A stretch of DNA of 47,006 nucleotides from Burkholderiales bacterium (lineage in GTDB: Bacteria > Pseudomonadota > Gammaproteobacteria > Burkholderiales > Burkholderiaceae_C): the NCBI GenBank assembly GCA_016195825.1, contig JACPYV010000110.1, positions 1 through 47,006 on the forward strand, in the 5' to 3' direction. Positions 25,140 to 32,963 of the stretch are shown one piece after another. The translations under genes were made by a program, and so were the position numbers. Position 1 is the first letter of the stretch. Every line of letters starts with the position of its first letter. Under the pieces are notes generated by a model. The model did not search any database, was not told the origin of the DNA, and saw nothing but the letters and a program-made list of their open reading frames with translations.

Positions 25140-26737
25140 CGCTGATTCACCGCCTGTCCCCGATCGCGATGGCCCTGCTGCTCGCGGCCTGTGCCACCAC
25201 CGCCCCGCCTGCGGAGGTCGCCGCCCCCGTCTCCCCCCCCTCCCCTCCCGCCGTCCTCGCTGCCGCCAGTGCCTCGTCCGAGGCGCCCATGGCCGCGGCA
25301 CCTGCGCGCGCGATGGCCGCCGAGCTGCTGGAGGACAACCTGCGCCCGGGCGAGAAGATCGACCTCGACTCGCCCGATGCCAGCGCCGACCTGTGGGCGC
25401 GCGTGCGATTGGGTTTCCAGCTGCAGGACCTTGACGACGACTGGGTGCACAAGGCCGAGGCCTGGTACAGCGCCCGGCCCGACTACGTCGAGCGCATGAC
25501 CACGCGCGGCAGCCGCTACCTGTTCCACATCGTCGACGAGGTCGAGAAGCGCGGCATGCCCACCGAACTGGCGCTGCTGCCCTTCATTGAGAGCGCCTTC
25601 GTCACGCACGCCGTGTCCAGCGCCAAGGCCACGGGCATGTGGCAGTTCATGCCAGCCACGGGCCGCGACTTCGACCTGAAGCAGAACATCTTCCGCGACG
25701 ACCGCCGCGACGTGCTGGCCTCCACCCGCGCCGCCCTCGACTACCTGGGCCGGCTGCACCGGCAGTTCGGTGACTGGCATCTGGCACTCGCCGCCTACAA
25801 CTGGGGCCAGGGCAATGTGCAGAAGGCGATCGCGCGCAACCAGCGCCTGGGTCTGCCCACGGACTACGCCAGCCTGAAGATCCCCGACGAGACGCGCTAC
25901 TACGTGCCCAAGCTGCAGGCTGTGAAGAACATCGTCTTCGCGCCCGACCGCTACGCGCTGAGCCTGCCGCCGGTAGCGAACCACCCCTACTTCCTGAGCG
26001 TGAAGATCGAGCGCGACATCGACGTCGCCCTGGCAGCCCAGTTCGCCGGCATCTCGCTGGAGACCTTCCAGCAGTTCAACCCGCAAATGAACAAGCCGGT
26101 CATCCTGGCCGCGGCCACTCCGCAGGTGCTGCTGCCCTACGACCAGGCCAGCGCCTTCGCCGAGAACATGGCCCGCCACAGTGGCGCCATGGCGACCTGG
26201 ACCGCCTGGGTCGTGCCCAAGACCATGAGCCCCGCCGACGCAGCCAAGCGCGCCGGCATGTCAGAGACGCTGCTGCGCGAGGTCAACCACATCCCGCCCA
26301 AGATGCTGGTCAAGGCCGGTTCCACGCTGCTGGTGCCACGCGGCGAGCATGTGCGCGACGACGTCTCGGAGCGCCTGGCCGACACCGCTGCGCTCAACCT
26401 GGCGCCCGACGCACCGCCGCTGCGCCGCTTGTCGCTGAAGGCCGGCAAGGCCGACACGGTCGCCAGCATCGCCGCGCGCTACAAGCTGCGCACGGAGCAG
26501 GTGGCGCAGTGGAACAAGGTGGGCAGCGCCTCGCGCTTCAAGCCCGGCCAGGCGGTGGTGGTCTACACAGCCTTCCAACCGACGCCGAACAAGGCGACCA
26601 CCGTGGCCACCAATGCACCGGTCAAGGCCAAGGCCGGCACGCGCACAGCCGCCAAGCCGGGCGCCAGTTCACGCCCCGTCGCCAAGGCGCGCGGTGGCAA
26701 GGGCGGCCGCAACGTCGTCGCATCCGCGGCGCCCTGA
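25136..26737 (+). CDS. mltD: Membrane-bound lytic murein transglycosylase D with LysM
   Basis: A 533-residue outer-membrane lipoprotein cleaving peptidoglycan glycan strands. The signal sequence ends in LLAAC, then a Pro/Ala/Ser linker. The Slt domain has ELALLPFIESAF with the catalytic Glu, SSAKATGMWQFMPATGRDFDL and a DWHLALAAYNWGQGNVQKAI helix. Two C-terminal segments are LysM-like, the clearest being SLKAGKADTVASIAARYKLR and RFKPGQAVVVYTAF. The tail is basic and Ala-rich. It is coupled to gloB by an ATGA overlap, and gloB-mltD adjacency is conserved with E. coli. A C8 run at 25233-25240 lies in the linker. Confidence 0.95.
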   Translation: MTLIHRLSPIAMALLLAACATTAPPAEVAAPVSPPSPPAVLAAASASSEAPMAAAPARAMAAELLEDNLRPGEKIDLDSPDASADLWARVRLGFQLQDLDDDWVHKAEAWYSARPDYVERMTTRGSRYLFHIVDEVEKRGMPTELALLPFIESAFVTHAVSSAKATGMWQFMPATGRDFDLKQNIFRDDRRDVLASTRAALDYLGRLHRQFGDWHLALAAYNWGQGNVQKAIARNQRLGLPTDYASLKIPDETRYYVPKLQAVKNIVFAPDRYALSLPPVANHPYFLSVKIERDIDVALAAQFAGISLETFQQFNPQMNKPVILAAATPQVLLPYDQASAFAENMARHSGAMATWTAWVVPKTMSPADAAKRAGMSETLLREVNHIPPKMLVKAGSTLLVPRGEHVRDDVSERLADTAALNLAPDAPPLRRLSLKAGKADTVASIAARYKLRTEQVAQWNKVGSASRFKPGQAVVVYTAFQPTPNKATTVATNAPVKAKAGTRTAAKPGASSRPVAKARGGKGGRNVVASAAP

Positions 26738-26745
26738 ACCCAGGC

Positions 26746-27138
26746 TCAGCGCACGAAGAACAGCGCTGCGCAGGTCACCAGGCCGGCCACCCACACCAGC
26801 GAGCGCAGCGACGCCTTGTCGGCGACGTAGAGCCCGACAAACGCCAGCCGCGCGGCAACGAAGCCTGCGGCCAATGCGTCCACCGTACCCTGTGCCGCCT
26901 GGTGCTGATGGGCCACGAAGAGACCGGCGATGAACACCGGCAGCGCCTCCCAGCTATTGGCCTGGGCCGCGTTGGCACGGGCCTGCCAGCCTTCCAGCCG
27001 GGCCAGCCATTCGCGCGGCTGGTTGTTGTCAAAGCCGCCTTCGCGGCGGCGCTTGCCGAAGCCCTTGGACTTGGCCAGCCCTGCGCAGGCGATGGGCAGC
27101 ACACAGGCGACCAGCAGACAGAGTTGGGCAAGGGTCAT
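26746..27138 (-). CDS. MAPEG family membrane protein
   Basis: A 130-residue integral membrane protein with three to four helices (start LCLLVACVLPIACAGLAK; middle SWEALPVFIAGLFVAHQ; end RSLVWVAGLVTCAALFFVR). The loop ANAAQANSWEALPVF is characteristic of MAPEG proteins, which in eukaryotes are membrane glutathione transferases; bacterial roles are mostly unknown. CAGGAGCACCC precedes the ATG. It is convergent with mltD, with 8 bp between the stops and no terminator visible. Confidence 0.85.
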   Translation of the reverse strand: MTLAQLCLLVACVLPIACAGLAKSKGFGKRRREGGFDNNQPREWLARLEGWQARANAAQANSWEALPVFIAGLFVAHQHQAAQGTVDALAAGFVAARLAFVGLYVADKASLRSLVWVAGLVTCAALFFVR

Positions 27139-27206
27139 GGGTGCTCCTGGAGGGTCTGACGTCTTTCCAAGCGTCCGCCGTGGAACTGGCCTGGCCAGAC
27201 GTCGGG

Positions 27207-27250
27207 CGGCACCACCGTGAGGGGGCCGGCGAAGCCGGTGAGGGGTGGGC
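27207..27250. repeat. GC-rich hairpin element just after the recR stop codon
   Basis: The stretch reads, on the plus strand, a run of G, then CCGGC-GAA-GCCGG, a run of G, then GTGGGCTCA ending in the complement of the recR stop. Its pattern matches the element after ybaB at 27921-27968. It could end or stabilise the recR transcript. Confidence 0.45.
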
Positions 27251-27832
27251 TCATCTTCTGTCGGTCAGCGCGTGGGCGATGGTGCCCAGGTCCACGTATT
27301 CGAGCTCGCTGCCCATTGGCACGCCGCGTGCCAGCCGAGTGGCCTTGATGCCGCGCGCGCGCAGCGCCTCGCTCAGCACATGGGCCGTGGCCTCGCCCTC
27401 GGCCGTGAAGCTGGTCGCGAGGATGACCTCCTCGACACCGGCCTCGCTCGCCCGCTCCAGCAGTTCCGCCGCGCCGATCTCGCGCGTACCGACGCCATCC
27501 AGCGGGGACAAGCGCCCCAGCAGCACGAAGTAGTAGCCGCGGTAGGAGGCGGTGCGCTCCAGCGCCGCCTGGTCCGCCGGCGTCTCGACGACGCACAGCA
27601 GCCGCGCATCGCGCTCGGCGTCTGCGCAGACGCTGCAGATCGGCGTCTCGCTAAAGGTGTGGCAGCGCTGGCAGTGGTTGATGTGCTCACCGGCCGCTGT
27701 CAACGCCGCAGCCAGCCGGCCCATCGCCAGCCGGTCGTGCTGCAGCAGGTGATAGGCCATGCGCTGGGCCGACTTCTGGCCCACGCCGGGAAGGCGCTTG
27801 AGCGCCTCGATCAACGTCTCTAGCGCGTTCAA
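27251..27832 (-). CDS. recR: Recombination protein RecR
   Basis: A 193-residue protein that joins RecF/RecO in loading RecA on SSB-covered DNA. Seen: the helix-hairpin-helix [21 protein letters not shown], the zinc finger [16 protein letters not shown], and the Toprim domain [16 protein letters not shown] with GREIG-like and EGEATAHVL motifs. The only plausible start is TTG at 27832; a stop codon lies in frame 21 bp upstream and no ATG or GTG intervenes. It follows ybaB on the same strand after a 136-bp gap, in the conserved dnaX-ybaB-recR order. Confidence 0.95.
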   Translation of the reverse strand: MNALETLIEALKRLPGVGQKSAQRMAYHLLQHDRLAMGRLAAALTAAGEHINHCQRCHTFSETPICSVCADAERDARLLCVVETPADQAALERTASYRGYYFVLLGRLSPLDGVGTREIGAAELLERASEAGVEEVILATSFTAEGEATAHVLSEALRARGIKATRLARGVPMGSELEYVDLGTIAHALTDRR

Positions 27833-27920
27833 ACCGAAGCCGTGCGGTCAGAGATTGATCGCCTCCGCAGGCGCGATCTCATCAAGCAGCAGCCTTGGAA
27901 CTGGCTTTGCCAGGCCACTG

Positions 27921-27968
27921 GCTGCGCCCCCTTGAGGTGGGGGTGCGAAGCGCTTCGGGGGTGGGTCA
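27921..27968. repeat. Dispersed GC-rich hairpin element after ybaB
   Basis: GCGCCCCC at 27926-27933 can pair with GGGGGTGC at 27941-27948, then GCGAAGCGCTTCGGGGGTG follows, up to the ybaB stop. From memory this resembles an element common between genes in Burkholderiales genomes. Confidence 0.55.
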
Positions 27969-28295
27969 TCAAAACGGAAACTTCATCCCCGGGGGCATCG
28001 GCATGCCAGCGGTCAGCTTGCCCATCTTCTCGCTGCTGGTCGCCTCGGCGCGGCGGGCCGCATCGTTGAAGGCAGCGGCGACGAGGTCTTCCAGCATGTC
28101 CTTGTCATCAGCCAGCAGGCTGGGGTCGATGGTGACGCGGCGGACTTCGTTCTTGCAGGTCATGACAACCTTCACGAGGCCGGCGCCGCTCTGGCCTTCG
28201 ACCTCGATGTTGGCGAGCTCTTCCTGCGCCTTCTTCAGGTTGTCCTGCATCGCCTGGGCTTGCTTCATCAAGCCGGCGAGTTGGCCTTTCATCAT
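27969..28295 (-). CDS. ybaB: Nucleoid-associated protein YbaB/EbfC
   Basis: A 108-residue DNA-binding dimer protein. The family core is present: [60 protein letters not shown] and a C-terminal [18 protein letters not shown]. Two ATG codons (28295, 28292) open the frame; either works. It begins 13 bp after dnaX on the same strand, the canonical arrangement. It probably shapes the chromosome and may help RecR-linked replication-fork repair. Confidence 0.97.
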   Translation of the reverse strand: MMKGQLAGLMKQAQAMQDNLKKAQEELANIEVEGQSGAGLVKVVMTCKNEVRRVTIDPSLLADDKDMLEDLVAAAFNDAARRAEATSSEKMGKLTAGMPMPPGMKFPF

Positions 28296-28308
28296 GATCG
28301 TGTCCTTG

Positions 28309-30207
28309 TCAAAGAGAGGGGGTCAGCGGCTGCACGGAGCCCGGCAGGATGCGCGCTGAAGGGAATTGAGTGAGCAGTGTGCGCGTCATTGGGTGCTGGG
28401 CGGCCAGGTCTTCGGCCGCACGCTGCTGCGCCTCGGCGCGGGCCACTGTGCGCAGCGCGATGGAATCCTCGGCCACGCCGGCTTCGATGTCCAGCCTGGC
28501 ATCCAGCGCGGCTTCAAGCTTGGCCACCAGGGCGGACGCGCGCAGCGATTCACGCTCGACACGCAGCGTCCAGACCTCGCGGCCGTCGACGGTCACGCAG
28601 CCCAGCGCCTGGGCCTGGCGGGCCAGCTCGCCCGTCATGCCGAGCAGGTTGAGCGCAGCGATGCGCTCGGCCCACTGCGCGCCTTCGGGCGTCTCGCGCA
28701 GCTCGGCACGCCGCGGCATCTCGGGTTCGCGGGTGGCAACAGGCGCCGACGCCGGTGCATCGTCCGCGTCCATCCAGGGCGGCGGCGCGTCGTCGGGCGG
28801 TGGGCCATCGGGGTCCATGCCGTCGTCATCGGCCGCAGCGGCAGGCTCGACCGGACGCGGGCGCAGCCGGTCGCTGAAGCTGGGAGCGGCCGGCTCGGCC
28901 AGCTTGGGCGCCAGCGCTACGGGCTGGGGCGCGGCAACCGGTGCCGCGACGACCGGCGCGGGTGCGGGAAGCGGCACGGGGACGGGGACGGGGGCCGCCA
29001 CGACCGGCACCGGCGCGGCCGCCTTGGGCAAGGGCACCGGCACGACTGCCTTGGCCACCGCCGCCGGCCGCACCAGAGCCGCGGCCTTGACCGGCTTGGG
29101 CTGTGTACCCGCAGGCCGGAACGCCAGCATGCGCAGCAAGACCATCAGTAGGCCCGCGTATTCGTCCGGCGCCAGGTGCAGCTCGGCGCGGCCGTGCAAG
29201 GCCATGCTGTACATCAGCTGGATCTCATCGGCCGGCAGCAGTGTGGCCAGGCGCTTGATCTCGGCAGTCTCGGGGTCAGCTTCGTCCAGCGCGGTGGGTG
29301 CGGCCTGCGCCAGCGCCATCTGCTGCAACAGCGTGGCCAGGTCCTCCAGCGTGCCGGCCGCAGACAGGCCCGCGCCGCGCAGCGCATCGGCCTGGGCGAC
29401 GACTGCCTCGCCGCTCGCTGCCGCCAGCGCGTCGACGATGGCGACAATGTGGCCGCGGTCCACACTGCCCAGCATCTGGCGCACGCCAGCCTCGCTCAAG
29501 CTGCCCGCACCGAAGGCGATGGCCTGGTCGGTCAGCGACAGCGCATCGCGCATGGAGCCGCGCGCCGCGCGTGACAGCAGCCGCAGTGCGCCGGGCTCGG
29601 CCGGCACGCTCTCGGCGCCCAGCACATTGCCGAGGTGCATCTGCACGTCCGCTGCGGCCATGGGGCGCAGGTTGAACTGCAGACAGCGCGACAGCACAGT
29701 GACCGGCACCTTCTGCGGGTCGGTGGTGGCCAGCACAAACTTCAAGTAGTCCGGCGGCTCCTCCAGCGTCTTGAGCATCGCGTTGAACGCGGTGTTGGAC
29801 AGCATGTGCACTTCGTCGATCATGTAGACCTTGAAGCGCCCGACCACCGGTTTGTAGACCGCTTGGTCCAGCAGCTGCGAGATCTCCTCGACGCCACGGT
29901 TGGAGGCGGCGTCCAGCTCCACGTAGTCGACGAAGCGGCCCGAGTCGATGTCCCGGCAGGCCGGGCACACACCGCAGGGCTGGGCCGTGATGCCGCCCGT
30001 GCCGTCCGGCCCGGTGCAGTTCAGGCTCTTGGCGAGGATGCGCGACACCGTCGTTTTGCCGACGCCGCGCGTGCCGGTGAACAGGTAGGCGTGGTGCAGG
30101 CGCCCTTGCGTCAGCGCGTTGGCCAGGGCCTGGACGACATGCTCCTGGCCGACGAGCTGCTCGAAACTCTGCGGACGGTATTTGCGGGCCAGGACCTGAT
30201 AACTCAT
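28309..30207 (-). CDS. dnaX: DNA polymerase III subunit gamma/tau
   Basis: A 632-residue clamp-loader ATPase. Seen: Walker [12 protein letters not shown], zinc Cys CTGPDG and [10 protein letters not shown], Walker B IDEVHMLS, sensor/SRC LSRCLQF, and lid residues to about 370. Residues about 375-450 form a Pro/Val/Ala linker, then acidic [14 protein letters not shown] segments, and the tau C-terminal domain for the polymerase alpha contact. No A-rich slippery heptamer was seen, so a gamma form made by -1 frameshifting is not predicted. It heads the dnaX-ybaB-recR cluster, divergent from the PurM-like gene with a 40-bp gap. Confidence 0.97.
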   Translation of the reverse strand: MSYQVLARKYRPQSFEQLVGQEHVVQALANALTQGRLHHAYLFTGTRGVGKTTVSRILAKSLNCTGPDGTGGITAQPCGVCPACRDIDSGRFVDYVELDAASNRGVEEISQLLDQAVYKPVVGRFKVYMIDEVHMLSNTAFNAMLKTLEEPPDYLKFVLATTDPQKVPVTVLSRCLQFNLRPMAAADVQMHLGNVLGAESVPAEPGALRLLSRAARGSMRDALSLTDQAIAFGAGSLSEAGVRQMLGSVDRGHIVAIVDALAAASGEAVVAQADALRGAGLSAAGTLEDLATLLQQMALAQAAPTALDEADPETAEIKRLATLLPADEIQLMYSMALHGRAELHLAPDEYAGLLMVLLRMLAFRPAGTQPKPVKAAALVRPAAVAKAVVPVPLPKAAAPVPVVAAPVPVPVPLPAPAPVVAAPVAAPQPVALAPKLAEPAAPSFSDRLRPRPVEPAAAADDDGMDPDGPPPDDAPPPWMDADDAPASAPVATREPEMPRRAELRETPEGAQWAERIAALNLLGMTGELARQAQALGCVTVDGREVWTLRVERESLRASALVAKLEAALDARLDIEAGVAEDSIALRTVARAEAQQRAAEDLAAQHPMTRTLLTQFPSARILPGSVQPLTPSL

Positions 30208-30247
30208 GGGACGGATTCTAGGTGGCCCCTCCGTCGATAATTACCGG

Positions 30248-31360
30248 ATGACCAGCACCGCAGCTCCCCTCACCTACGACCAGGCCGGCGTCAACTACGA
30301 CCTGATCGATCCGCTCAAGATCACCGCGCAGCGCGCCGCCGCCGCCACCGGCGCCCACCTGGGCGCGCACGGCTTTACCGAAGTCGCGGCCTCGCGAGGC
30401 GAGTCGGCTTACGTGGTCGACGTGGGCCCGTTCTACATGGCCTCCATCGTCGAGTGCCTGGGCACCAAGACGCTGGTGGCCGACGAGATGGCCAAGCTGA
30501 TGGGCAAGAGCTTTTTTGCCGGCATCGCGCAGGACACCATCGCGATGGCCATCAACGACCTGATCACAGTCGGCGCCACGCCGCTGGTCGTGCAGGCCTA
30601 CTGGGCCGCTGGCGGCAGCGACTGGTTCGGCGACGCGCAACGCGCCCAGGCGCTGGTGGCCGGCTGGAAGGCCGCCTGCGACACCTGCCAGGTTGCCTGG
30701 GGCGGCGGCGAGACGCCGGCGCTGGCCGGCATCGTGGAAGAAGGCCGAATCGACCTGGCCGCGTCCTGCACGGGTTTGATCAACCCGAAGGAACGCCTGT
30801 CGGTCGGCGACAAGCTGGGTGCCGGCGACGCCATCGTGCTGCTGGCCTCCAGCGGCATCCACGCCAACGGCCTGAGCCTGGCGCGCAAGCTGGCGGAGCG
30901 CCTGCCGGGCGGCTACCTGACCGAGATCGAGCCCGGCGTGACCTACGGCGAGGCACTGCTGGCCCCCACCGCGCTGTACTCGCCCGTGACCGAAGCGCTG
31001 TGGAAGGCCGGCATCGCGCCGCACTATTGCGCCAACATCACCGGCCACGGCTGGCGCAAGCTGCTGCGCCACCCCAGCCAGCTGACCTACCGCATCCACA
31101 CCGTGCCGCCCAAGACGGCGGTGCTGGAATTCATCCAGCAACAGGCCGGCCAAGACGACCGCGAGGCCTACTCGACGCTGAACATGGGCGCCGGCTTCGC
31201 GATCTTCGTCAAGGCGGAAGACGCCGAGCGCACGGCGCAGATTTCGCGCGAATGCGGCATCGAAGCCTGGGTGGCTGGCAGCGTAGAGGCGGGTGGGAAG
31301 CAGCTGCTGATCGAGCCGCTGGGCATCCGCTTCAGCGAAGACGACCTGCACCTGCGCTGA
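30248..31360 (+). CDS. AIR synthase-related (PurM-like) protein
   Basis: A 370-residue protein with the PurM fold. The N-terminal Gly-rich and Asp pattern YDQAGVNYDLIDPLKITAQ, then VECLGTKTLVADEM, QDTIAMAINDLITVGATPLV and QVAWGGGETPALAGIVEEG match phosphoribosylformylglycinamidine cyclo-ligases, followed by GHGWRKLLRH and TLNMGAGFAIFV. Length and several segments differ from ordinary betaproteobacterial PurM (about 346-350 residues), and I recall related proteins being listed as AIR synthase-related. It may be a paralogue rather than the true purine enzyme. A short divergent promoter gap separates it from dnaX. Confidence 0.82.
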   Translation: MTSTAAPLTYDQAGVNYDLIDPLKITAQRAAAATGAHLGAHGFTEVAASRGESAYVVDVGPFYMASIVECLGTKTLVADEMAKLMGKSFFAGIAQDTIAMAINDLITVGATPLVVQAYWAAGGSDWFGDAQRAQALVAGWKAACDTCQVAWGGGETPALAGIVEEGRIDLAASCTGLINPKERLSVGDKLGAGDAIVLLASSGIHANGLSLARKLAERLPGGYLTEIEPGVTYGEALLAPTALYSPVTEALWKAGIAPHYCANITGHGWRKLLRHPSQLTYRIHTVPPKTAVLEFIQQQAGQDDREAYSTLNMGAGFAIFVKAEDAERTAQISRECGIEAWVAGSVEAGGKQLLIEPLGIRFSEDDLHLR

Positions 31361-31377
31361 AATGTCAGGATCGCGGC

Positions 31378-31477
31378 TCCTGCAGGCCGAGCGCCGGGCC
31401 GCTCCCAAGCTGGCCCGCCAGGGTAATGAGCCTGGCGGTCAATCCGCCAAGCATCGCCGTCCCTTCGAGGGACCTGC
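31378..31477. repeat. Intergenic repeat copy 2
   Basis: This gap between the PurM-like and SirB2-like genes carries GGCCGAGCGCCGGGCC (31385-31400) and 18 bases identical to copy 1 (31450-31467), in the same order and spacing. It is a dispersed element of about 100 bp without coding potential. Confidence 0.65.
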
Positions 31478-31522
31478 TGGGCTCGCCTGCGTTCAGCAGT
31501 GCAAGACCGGACGGGGGGCGCC

Positions 31523-31909
31523 ATGACCTGGTTCTACTCGCAGATGGTCCAGTGGCATGTGCTGCTGGCCTGGTGCAGCGTGGCCTTGTTCTTCACGCGC
31601 GGGCTGCTGTTCCAGTTCGGCACGCCGCAACTGCAGGAGATCGCTAAGGATGCACGGCTGCTGGTGCTGGTGTTCGGCGTCAATGCCTGCCTGGTCGTCA
31701 CGGGCCTGAGTTTGTGGGGCTCCATCGGCTACAACCCGGTGACCGACTGGTGGTTGGGAGTCAAGCTGGTCGCGCTGGTGGGCTACATGGTGAGCGGCCA
31801 CTGGGCCATGAGCCAGCAGCGCCTGCATCTGCTGGGTTATTTCACGGCGCTTGCGCTGTTGATGCTGGCGATGGACCTGTCCATCAACCGGGCCTTCCTC
31901 CCCGGTTAG
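31523..31909 (+). CDS. SirB2-like integral membrane protein
   Basis: A 128-residue four-helix membrane protein. The helices are about WHVLLAWCSVALFFTRGLLF, LLVLVFGVNACLVVTGLSLW, WWLGVKLVALVGYMVSG and LLGYFTALALLMLAMDLSI. The layout (short loops, FTRGLLF, GVKLV) matches SirB2 proteins, which are of unknown function. A GGGGGG run precedes the ATG. Its TAG stop is part of the -10 box proposed for the 4.5S RNA gene just downstream. Confidence 0.75.
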   Translation: MTWFYSQMVQWHVLLAWCSVALFFTRGLLFQFGTPQLQEIAKDARLLVLVFGVNACLVVTGLSLWGSIGYNPVTDWWLGVKLVALVGYMVSGHWAMSQQRLHLLGYFTALALLMLAMDLSINRAFLPG

Positions 31910-31912
31910 AAT
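31907..31912 (+). promoter_or_regulatory. -10 box of the ffs promoter, overlapping the upstream stop codon
   Basis: TAGAAT at 31907-31912 lies 7 nt before G31920, the first base of the paired 5' end of the 4.5S RNA. The first three bases are the stop codon of the SirB2-like gene. No clear -35 was found. Confidence 0.5.
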
Positions 31913-31913
31913 C

Positions 31914-32020
31914 TCGCTCGACGGGCCTCCCCGCATGGAAGCGCGCCCAACCGGGTCAGGTGGGGAACCAAGCAGCCCTAAGCGTTGCAACCAGTGCCGG
32001 GGTCAGGCTCGTCACCCTCC
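31914..32020 (+). ncRNA. ffs: Signal recognition particle RNA, small (4.5S) type
   Basis: The SRP core is present: GGGTCAGGTGGGGAACCAAG then CAGCCC (31953-31978 region), the asymmetric loop and tetraloop domain that binds Ffh. The ends pair perfectly: GACGGGCCT (31920-31928) with AGGCTCGTC (32005-32013), followed inward by CCCCG with CGGGG. The RNA guides ribosome-nascent chains to FtsY at the membrane. In many bacteria this gene lies near dnaX, as here. Ends are approximate. No strong terminator is visible. Confidence 0.9.
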
Positions 32021-32092
32021 CGTCCTCACCACGCAGCATGGCGCCCGCCAAGGGCGGCTGATGTCTGCTAGAGCCAGCGAACGAGGCACAGC

Positions 32093-32485
32093 ATGGACCG
32101 ATTCACCGGCGGTTGCCTGTGCGGCAATGTGCGATTCGTGGCGGTGGGGCGGCCCTTTCGGGTCGGCATCTGCCACTGTCTGGACTGCCGCAAGCACCAT
32201 GGCGCCCTCTTCCACGCCTCGGCGATATTCCCGCCGGATGCGGTGACCCTCACCGGCGAGACGGGCGACTACGCCGGGCGGCATTTCTGCCGCCGCTGCG
32301 GTTCGCCCGTGTTCGGGCGCTCTGCGGACGAGATCGAGCTGAACCTGGGTTCACTGGACGAGCTGGACCAGCTGACGCCGACCTACGAACTCTGGACGGT
32401 CCGCCGCGAGGCCTGGCTGCCGGCGTTTGCGCTAACGCGACGCTACGCCAACGATCGCGACGAAAGCAGCCGCCACGAGGCTTAG
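32093..32485 (+). CDS. GFA family zinc protein (second copy)
   Basis: A 130-residue GFA-fold protein. Zinc cysteines: GGCLCGNVRF near the start, GICHCLDCRKHHGALF, and HFCRRCGSPVFG. The region after them has LNLGSLDELDQL and a C-terminal ELWTVRREAWLP. It resembles the GFA at 18486 in layout but is divergent in sequence. ACGAGGC is upstream of the ATG. It is convergent with the minus-strand envelope operon and follows ffs by about 75 bp. Substrate unknown. Confidence 0.9.
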   Translation: MDRFTGGCLCGNVRFVAVGRPFRVGICHCLDCRKHHGALFHASAIFPPDAVTLTGETGDYAGRHFCRRCGSPVFGRSADEIELNLGSLDELDQLTPTYELWTVRREAWLPAFALTRRYANDRDESSRHEA

Positions 32486-32496
32486 GCCGCGTCGCG

Positions 32497-32925
32497 TCAG
32501 TTGCCCGGCGCCTTCGGGATGTCGGTCGTGCGCACAGTCAGGGTCTTCATCTGGCCCCCAGCGGCGACGCTGCCGTCCACCTGGCCCTCACGCACCAGCC
32601 TTTCGCACATCTCGCGGTCTTCCGCGGGCTGAGCCTGGCAGCGCTTGAGCGCGTTGGCGGCCCACTGCTCCGGGCGGTCCCCGGGCGAGATCAGCCGGCC
32701 CTGGCGGGCCTGGCCGTAGGCCGCGCTGGCTTCGCGCAGGCAGGCGTTGCGTGGCTGGCTGGTCTTGCCGGTCATGCAGTCGGCTCTTTCGCGCTCGTAT
32801 TGAAGGCGCAGCGGGTCGGCGTGCCTGGCCGTGGGAGCAGCTTGCGCGGCGCCGCCCAAGGCCAGCAGGCCGGCGGCGAGCCAGGTGGCCACGGCGCGAC
32901 ATCGGTGATAGCTGGGGTGTGTCAT
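32497..32925 (-). CDS. Exported hypothetical protein with paired cysteines
   Basis: A 142-residue protein with a Sec signal peptide (residues 1-30, ending AAQAA). The mature part is helical and has four Cys: C50, C62, C96, C107, that is CX11C then CX10C, in two helical segments (ERADCMTG...NACLREASAAYGQ and LKRCQAQPAEDREMCERL). Two parallel disulphides across a helical hairpin are plausible. I do not recognise a family. AAGGAGATCACC precedes the ATG. It is the third gene after the DUF4398 and OmpA genes, 38 bp beyond. Confidence 0.75.
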   Translation of the reverse strand: MTHPSYHRCRAVATWLAAGLLALGGAAQAAPTARHADPLRLQYERERADCMTGKTSQPRNACLREASAAYGQARQGRLISPGDRPEQWAANALKRCQAQPAEDREMCERLVREGQVDGSVAAGGQMKTLTVRTTDIPKAPGN

Positions 32926-32963
32926 GGTGATCTCCTTGAGTTGATGTGCGCCGAGGCGCTGCT

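Noticed and set aside
28309-30207. Programmed -1 frameshift in dnaX giving a gamma subunit
   Set aside because: No A-rich slippery heptamer was found in the coding strand, so only tau is supported.
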